Shown here piece by piece: positions 13,095-17,060 of a stretch of 17,060 nt of DNA. A program made the translations under genes and the position numbers. Under the pieces are notes generated by a model. The model saw only the letters and a list, made by a program, of their open reading frames with translations, was not told the origin of the DNA and did not search any database. The DNA comes from Bacteriovorax stolpii (GTDB lineage Bacteria; Bdellovibrionota; Bacteriovoracia; Bacteriovoracales; Bacteriovoracaceae). The number at the start of each line of letters is the position of its first letter. Within the stretch, counting starts at the first letter, position 1. Location of the stretch: contig CAMDDI010000045.1 in NCBI GenBank assembly GCA_945890905.1, positions 1-17,060 on the forward strand, given 5' to 3'.

Positions 13095-14015
13095 ATGAAG
13101 CTTCTCCTGCTTTTAGGGGTAGTGCTGTTTTCGAGCTGTGCTACCCGCACCCCCCAAACTGATGCTCTCGTGAAAGTTCATCCTGATTTGCCTAGTAAGG
13201 CCAAAGTCCAGGGGGTTCCCTTTATTGCTCAGACAAAAAATCATTGTGGCCCGGCATCTCTGGCCATGATGCTGGAGCACGCCTCACACCCGGTAAATGT
13301 GGACGAGCTCGTTTCTCAGATGATGACACCAAAGAAAGAAGGTACTTTTCAGACTGACCTCATCACTGCCACTCGCCGGCAGGGAATGCTCGCAGTGAGA
13401 GTTTCTGATCTTCAATCTATTTTAAAAGAAATTTCTCTGGGAAATCCCGTATTGGTGTTTCAAAATCTGGGTTTTGAATCTCTGCCTCAGTGGCATTATT
13501 CTGTGGCCACGGGTTATAACTTAGATGGCCCAGATATCATTTTTCATTCAGGATCGACTAAAAACGACAAATCAGATATGCGTTTTTTTGAGAGAAGTTT
13601 TATTCTTGGAGGAAACTGGGCCCTGGTAGTTCTGGAGCCAGGGAAACTCTCCCCTACTGCCAATGAGCTCGCACATTCCGAAGGGGCGGCAGGCCTTGAA
13701 CAGACAGGTAAACTTCTAGCAGCTGAAAAAAGTTATTTAGCGATCCTTGAAAAGTGGCCCAAGAGCCTCACGGCTTTATTGGGAATGGGAAACGTGAAAT
13801 TTAGTCAGGAGGAATTTAAAGAATCAGAAAAGTACTTAATACGAGCGGTGATAGCTCACTCTCAATCTGCCATGGCCTGGCATAACCTGGCCATAGCTCA
13901 GGGAAGACTCAAACTGACTCATGCTGCTCGGGAGAGTTCATTAAAGGCCATGGCACTGGCCTCACTTAAAGACCGCGCAAAATATCAAGAAAGTCTCAAA
14001 GCATGGCTTCGCTGA
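13095..14015 (+). CDS. PA2778 family cysteine peptidase (C39-like) lipoprotein with TPRs
   Basis: A 306-residue predicted lipoprotein (Cys15 after VLFSS; Phe at -3 is slightly unusual). Residues about 38-205 are a C39-like papain-fold domain: QGVPFIAQTKNHCGPASLAM holds Gln46 for the oxyanion hole and nucleophile Cys51; QWHYSVATGYN holds His134. After a proline-containing joint the C-terminal part (about 210-306) has two to three TPR-like helical pairs (ALLGMGNVKFSQEEFKESEK, AMAWHNLAIAQGRLKLTHAA). This domain order is that of the PA2778 family, which always seems to accompany PA2779-type proteins. I start at 13095, not at the upstream in-frame ATG at 13056, which lies inside the preceding gene. 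Probable role: processing or handling of an envelope peptide or protein; unproven. Its end overlaps a minus-strand ORF by 20 bp. Confidence 0.9.
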   Translation: MKLLLLLGVVLFSSCATRTPQTDALVKVHPDLPSKAKVQGVPFIAQTKNHCGPASLAMMLEHASHPVNVDELVSQMMTPKKEGTFQTDLITATRRQGMLAVRVSDLQSILKEISLGNPVLVFQNLGFESLPQWHYSVATGYNLDGPDIIFHSGSTKNDKSDMRFFERSFILGGNWALVVLEPGKLSPTANELAHSEGAAGLEQTGKLLAAEKSYLAILEKWPKSLTALLGMGNVKFSQEEFKESEKYLIRAVIAHSQSAMAWHNLAIAQGRLKLTHAARESSLKAMALASLKDRAKYQESLKAWLR

Positions 14016-14214
14016 GAGCTGATTCAATCAGCTCCAAAGCCTCAGCAGAGTAGACTTCACCAGAGAGATATACGTGAATGTCTAGATCACTCATTCCTTC
14101 GAGATGGGCCGTTTGCAATGCTGACATAGCTTCTTGTTTAATTTGCTGATCAATATTCAGGGAAGCTTTAGGTAGGGAGAGCTTAAGTGAACCCGCAAAA
14201 ACGTGGCAGAGCAC
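13996..14214 (-). CDS. Small ORF downstream of the M48 peptidase gene
   Basis: A 72-residue ORF that starts with GTG and lacks a good ribosome site, 38 bases after the M48 peptidase stop on the same strand. The product is acidic and helical in its C-terminal half (MSALQTAHLEGMSDLDIHVY, EALELIESALSEAML) and has no signal peptide. I recognise no family. The even, protein-like composition and the operon position favour a real gene. Against it are the weak start and the 20-bp antisense overlap with the PA2778-like gene. The Met at residue 30 is another possible start. Confidence 0.5.
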   Translation of the reverse strand: MLCHVFAGSLKLSLPKASLNIDQQIKQEAMSALQTAHLEGMSDLDIHVYLSGEVYSAEALELIESALSEAML

Positions 14215-14252
14215 GCTCAGCGGGCGAAAGAAATTTAAAAGAACTTAATTAA

Positions 14253-15065
14253 CTAATGAATGTCTTCGCCTAGCCCATGCTTCTGAGGAGATCTAGCATA
14301 CACGCTTTCGGCTTCAGGCAGCCAGGTGGAGAGGTTTTTTCTTCGAGTCACATCTGAGGGATGGGTAGACATAAATTCAGGTGGGCCCTTGCCTCCCGAA
14401 GCGGCACCCATTCTCTCCCATAACTTGATGGCCTCTGACGGTTCATAACCAGCTTGGGCCATATAGGTTTGTCCAAACTTATCGGCCTCGGTTTCATCCC
14501 CACGAGAAAATTTACGGTCAAAGAATGCCACTGCAAATCCAGCTGCGGCTCCGCCTAAACCAGAGAGCAATTTACAAGTTTCAGTCTTGCAGAGCATTTG
14601 CCCTGCTACAATGGCAGCACCACCGGCAACAGCTCCAATAATGTTGCTTTTGGCCGCACGGGCGTATCGCTGCTGACCATGGCGACGGGTAGCATGGGCC
14701 ACTTCATGGCCTAGAACAGCTGCTAGAGCAGCTTCATTTTTGAGAACTGGCATAATTCCCGTATAAACGGCCATCTTACCACCAGGCATACACCAAGCAT
14801 TCACTTCAGGACTTTCAATCAACATCCATTCCCATTTAAAATTTTCACCTGATGCAGCCGCAATCCGTGGGGCCACACGATTGAGCATGGCGGTCCATTC
14901 TGCATTGGTTGAAATTTTAGATTTCGATTTTACCTCTTCATAAGCCTTCAGGGACATTTCATTAATATCTTTATCTGAAGGTGTTTTAGCTCCAGGGACT
15001 GAAGAACAACTTTGTAGAATAAGGGAGGAAAAAAGGAGAACGAAACTTAAAATTTTGCCTTTCAT
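14253..15065 (-). CDS. M48 family zinc metallopeptidase lipoprotein (LoiP/YggG-like)
   Basis: A 270-residue periplasm-facing lipoprotein peptidase. The lipobox L-Q-S-C gives acylated Cys20, followed by Ser-Ser, which usually means outer-membrane sorting. The M48 features are complete: VNAWCMPGGKMAVYTGIM (88-105), HEVAH (120-124) with catalytic Glu121, third zinc ligand Glu191 in SRGDETEADKFG, and the conserved STHPSDVTRRKNL near the end. Between them a Gly/Ala-rich hydrophobic hairpin (about 141-182) resembles the membrane-touching loop of this family. The role is probably quality control of envelope proteins. GGGGAA is the ribosome site. The promoter is very good (15170-15198), with a leader of about 97 bases. 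It is divergent from a zinc-ribbon gene and may be followed by a 72-residue gene. Confidence 0.95.
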   Translation of the reverse strand: MKGKILSFVLLFSSLILQSCSSVPGAKTPSDKDINEMSLKAYEEVKSKSKISTNAEWTAMLNRVAPRIAAASGENFKWEWMLIESPEVNAWCMPGGKMAVYTGIMPVLKNEAALAAVLGHEVAHATRRHGQQRYARAAKSNIIGAVAGGAAIVAGQMLCKTETCKLLSGLGGAAAGFAVAFFDRKFSRGDETEADKFGQTYMAQAGYEPSEAIKLWERMGAASGGKGPPEFMSTHPSDVTRRKNLSTWLPEAESVYARSPQKHGLGEDIH

Positions 15066-15169
15066 AAATTAAATTCCCCGGCAGTCCAGCATAGGTAAAT
15101 TCAAGATGATAACTAAGGATAAAAGGATGAATTTCATATGGACTCCAAGTTCTTATAGGTCTGGGGCCG

Positions 15170-15198
15170 ATTATGACAGTCAGATTTTACGTGGTCAA
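15170..15198 (-). promoter_or_regulatory. Promoter of the M48 peptidase gene
   Basis: On the minus strand TTGACC (15193-15198) and CATAAT (15170-15175) are exactly 17 bases apart, each five of six matches to the sigma70 consensus. Transcription would start near 15163. Confidence 0.7.
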
Positions 15199-15220
15199 GA
15201 GACCTTCTTACAGAGACCTT
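15198..15220. repeat. Direct repeat AGAGACCTT between divergent promoters
   Basis: AGAGACCTT occurs at 15198-15206 and again at 15212-15220 (14-base period), exactly filling the space between the -35 boxes of the M48 gene and the zinc-ribbon gene. A shared activator or repressor site is possible. Confidence 0.45.
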
Positions 15221-15246
15221 GTCAGAGATAAAAATTGCGGTATATT
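15219..15246 (+). promoter_or_regulatory. Promoter of the zinc-ribbon gene, placing the start site at the ATG (leaderless)
   Basis: TTGTCA (15219-15224) and TATATT (15241-15246), 16 bases apart, match consensus at ten of twelve positions. The -10 ends six bases before the ATG at 15253, so the mRNA should begin at the start codon. Confidence 0.7.
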
Positions 15247-15252
15247 TAGGTT

Positions 15253-15639
15253 ATGAAAAGCTTAAAAGAACAACTCCTCCAAGCAGGGCTTAGGGCGACC
15301 CCTAAACCAGTAGATCCGAATGTGAGAGAAAATGTGCCTAAGAAAAAGGTCACAGAGTCGATCATTCACCAAGAACAAAGAAACTACTGTGAAGAGTGCC
15401 AGCAGGTCCGTCCTGATGTGGAACTCTATTTTCATCACAACCCTACAACTGAAGCAGAATGGATCTGTGTTAAATGCGCTGATAAATTAAAGATTGCTGA
15501 TACCTGTCGTCAAACTGCCCAAAGTGATACGTCCATTAAGAAAATGTTCCGTCGCGAGCATGGAGCTACCCGTCCAGCTTCTGAGATTAAGATTCAAGTT
15601 TCTCAGAAACCTAAGGGCGAGATAAACGGCAATCGCTAG
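15253..15639 (+). CDS. Small zinc-ribbon protein, unknown function
   Basis: A 128-residue cytoplasmic protein. The first 15 residues (MKSLKEQLLQAGLRA) resemble the short N-terminal motif of DUF2058/YaiL-type nucleic-acid-associated proteins. A basic linker follows. The core has two CxxC pairs, CEEC (Cys46, Cys49) and CVKC (Cys72, Cys75), enough for one zinc ion. The tail is basic and probably disordered. Binding to nucleic acid or ribosomes is plausible but not shown. The promoter predicts a leaderless mRNA. The TAG lies two bases before the stop of the convergent GH114-type gene, so no terminator fits between them. Confidence 0.8.
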   Translation: MKSLKEQLLQAGLRATPKPVDPNVRENVPKKKVTESIIHQEQRNYCEECQQVRPDVELYFHHNPTTEAEWICVKCADKLKIADTCRQTAQSDTSIKKMFRREHGATRPASEIKIQVSQKPKGEINGNR

Positions 15640-15641
15640 GG

Positions 15642-16502
15642 CTATTTTGATTCGGGGAATGAAAGTGACCCTTTCAGATTTTTTTCAGCTGCAAGTGGGA
15701 TCACTTTAATTAGCTTTGCATACTCAAAATATTTTTTCATAAGCTCAGGCTTTTCAAGATATTCCAGACTCAAGACAAATTTTGAATGCTTTTGATAAAA
15801 AATAATATCCTCAAGGGCCTGAGGATTTTCTTTAAAAGCATTATCTTTTTCCTGTGCCCCAGCAAAGAAAGTACTTTCTGAATTTACCCCGTCAATGGCT
15901 TCCATCAATCGCTCTGGATCTTTCAAGTAGCGACGGATTTGAAGTCCATTTTGTAGAATGACGATAAAGTTTTTATTCAAACTGCGAGCCTTGCGGGAGA
16001 TTTCGATAATAAGATCGGCCATCTCTTCTGCTTTGGCAGCTTTATCACTGAATCTTTCAAAAGCATCAACCACATCTAAAAAGACTCCATCAAAATGAGC
16101 GTGTACAATTTTTGGTAGGTATTGTTCCACGATGATGTTATGCCACTCTTTTTCCCAAAAATTGGCCGTGAGATTATTTTTCCAAAGTGGATTAATAGCA
16201 CCTTTCACCTTGCTAGTCACAGTCGGGTAATAGAAGCGGTAAGTTTCAAGTTCGCCAATACTTAAGTAACTGATAATTTTTTTACTTCCCTCATTTTTCA
16301 TAAGCTCTACTTCAAGAGGAGTGAATTCATGATCACCATCAAAAGAGTAATCCATGACCCACATTTTCACGGGAGCATTTTTAATCCTATTAAGATCGTA
16401 AGGTGCCTCATATTTTTGTAGCTGAATGCCCCAGGCATCAATTTGCTTAGAAGAAGGTGTTGAACAGGCGAATGTAAGTAAAATCATAATTAAATACTTC
16501 AT
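15642..16502 (-). CDS. GH114-type glycoside hydrolase, probable lipoprotein, coupled to pelG
   Basis: A 286-residue exported TIM-barrel protein of the GH114 (endo-alpha-1,4-polygalactosaminidase, former DUF297) type, which cuts galactosamine-rich polymers and is related to the hydrolase domain of PelA. Signatures: MWVMDYSFDG (47-56), ISYLSIGELETYR (77-89), FDGVFLDVVDAFERF (137-151) with Asp143, VILQNGLQ (181-188) and DGVNSESTFF (204-213) with Glu209 as a candidate catalytic acid. The signal ends LLTFAC-STPSS; Cys13 may be acylated, though Phe at -2 is unusual. The ATG overlaps the pelG stop (ATGA), so translation is coupled. The likely role is trimming or releasing a Pel-like exopolysaccharide. 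Substrate is inferred from family and neighbour. Confidence 0.88.
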   Translation of the reverse strand: MKYLIMILLTFACSTPSSKQIDAWGIQLQKYEAPYDLNRIKNAPVKMWVMDYSFDGDHEFTPLEVELMKNEGSKKIISYLSIGELETYRFYYPTVTSKVKGAINPLWKNNLTANFWEKEWHNIIVEQYLPKIVHAHFDGVFLDVVDAFERFSDKAAKAEEMADLIIEISRKARSLNKNFIVILQNGLQIRRYLKDPERLMEAIDGVNSESTFFAGAQEKDNAFKENPQALEDIIFYQKHSKFVLSLEYLEKPELMKKYFEYAKLIKVIPLAAEKNLKGSLSFPESK

Positions 16503-17060
16503 GTTATATTAAGAGTGCTCCGTTGAGAAATGGGCTGTTCCATAAAGGTATAAACATCAATCATGGCCAGTCGCTTATTAAGAGTAATGTAGGAGACAAC
16601 TAAAGTGATAAAGCAGCTTCCCGCATATCCTAGACCGTAGTACTTAAATTCTCCGTAGGCCGTAATCCAAGAGATGATCATATTGCTAAAGAAGAAAATA
16701 CAGTAATTTCTTAAAACTTCTTTTTCCGCCAAGAAATAAAGCAACACAATATTACAAAAGATAAAAAGGGCCTGAAGGTAAGCACCAATCAGTCCATACC
16801 GGAAGATGGGAATCATCAGACTTGGAAGATTAAGAAAGACAATAATATCGTGAGAAAAGTACCACAGGATTAAAGTGACAAAAGTTTGAAATTTAAGAAG
16901 AGAAACTAAGGAAGAGCGCAGACTTTGATGAATGCCTTCCATATTCTTTTTGAGTAGAGGTAGATTGGCCTTATTATCTACCGAGCGAAAGAAGTAGGCA
17001 TACTGCATGTAAAAATTTGTTTCCACGTGAACAAAAAAGATAGCAATGGCCGGAATGATA
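16499..17060 (-). CDS. pelG: Pel exopolysaccharide transporter PelG, C-terminal part (5' end outside window)
   Basis: The C-terminal third of PelG, a polytopic inner-membrane protein of the polysaccharide-exporter superfamily that moves Pel (partially de-N-acetylated, GalN/GalNAc-rich) across the membrane with PelD, E and F. The frame is open to the right edge; the family motif FFVHVETNFYMQYAYFF runs across the GTG at 17026, so that codon is internal. Hydrophobic segments follow at FVTLILWYFSHDIIVFL, YLQALFIFCNIVLLYFL, YCIFFFSNMIISWITAY and CFITLVVSYITL, and the family end LNKRLAMIDVYTFM is present. The stop overlaps the GH114-type gene by four bases. More pel genes are expected to the right of the window. 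Confidence 0.88.
   Translation of the reverse strand, partial: IIPAIAIFFVHVETNFYMQYAYFFRSVDNKANLPLLKKNMEGIHQSLRSSLVSLLKFQTFVTLILWYFSHDIIVFLNLPSLMIPIFRYGLIGAYLQALFIFCNIVLLYFLAEKEVLRNYCIFFFSNMIISWITAYGEFKYYGLGYAGSCFITLVVSYITLNKRLAMIDVYTFMEQPISQRSTLNIT

Noticed and set aside
17024..17026. GTG as the true start of the right-edge membrane protein
   Set aside because: The frame is open to the window edge and the conserved PelG motif FFVHVETNF spans this codon, so the gene is cut by the window.

Overview
The window looks like chromosomal DNA of a moderately AT-rich, Gram-negative bacterium of the Bdellovibrionota, most likely a Bacteriovorax/Peredibacter-like predator or a relative. This is inferred from the gene types: a TIGR02147/DUF4423 regulator joined to a secreted protein, a histone-H1-tailed SWIB protein, many small secreted or lipid-anchored proteins with HExxH motifs, and a PelG/GH114 pair. 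There is no rRNA, tRNA, CRISPR array, phage or insertion sequence. Nothing looks recently acquired.

Layout, left to right. Bases 2-613: the 3' end of a sensor histidine kinase. 834-1403: a peptide deformylase with an N-terminal export signal. 1553-3323: a two-gene operon of a TIGR02147 regulator and a secreted protein, behind a promoter with a long-armed inverted repeat. 3350-5837: a GNAT acetyltransferase and, divergently, a 626-residue secreted protein resembling glycoside hydrolases. 5834-7078: a dCTP-pyrophosphatase-like MazG protein and, divergently, RlmF (23S rRNA m6A1618 methyltransferase), separated by only 45 bp. 7149-8270: two convergent secreted proteins, one a putative zinc peptidase. 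8398-9506: a zinc-ribbon protein and a membrane-anchored J-domain protein, convergent. 9600-11845 (minus strand): an operon of DEAD-box RNA helicase, 68-residue protein and HEELH lipoprotein. 12025-12417: the SWIB/H1-like protein, with a strong terminator and a dyad-rich upstream region. 12728-14015: the PA2779/PA2778 pair, a small membrane protein plus a C39-like cysteine peptidase lipoprotein with TPRs. 13996-15065 (minus): an M48 peptidase lipoprotein and a small ORF. 15253-15639: a second zinc-ribbon protein. 15642-17060 (minus): a GH114-type hydrolase coupled by an ATGA overlap to the 3' part of pelG, so the window ends inside what is probably a Pel-type exopolysaccharide locus.

Themes. 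Much of the coding capacity is envelope-directed (three HExxH proteins, one cysteine peptidase, two glycoside-hydrolase-like proteins, an exported deformylase), mixed with RNA and nucleotide housekeeping genes (RlmF, DEAD helicase, dCTPase). Genes are very tightly packed: all six convergent junctions overlap or lie within 26 bp, with no terminator between them. The two zinc-ribbon genes each have a good promoter whose -10 box ends six bases before the ATG, which predicts leaderless mRNAs.

The best candidates for undescribed biology are the Pel-locus edge with its stand-alone hydrolase lipoprotein, the PA2779/PA2778 pair, the exported deformylase, the helicase/small-protein/metallopeptidase operon, and the paired leaderless zinc-ribbon genes. 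No wholly new multi-gene system is evident.
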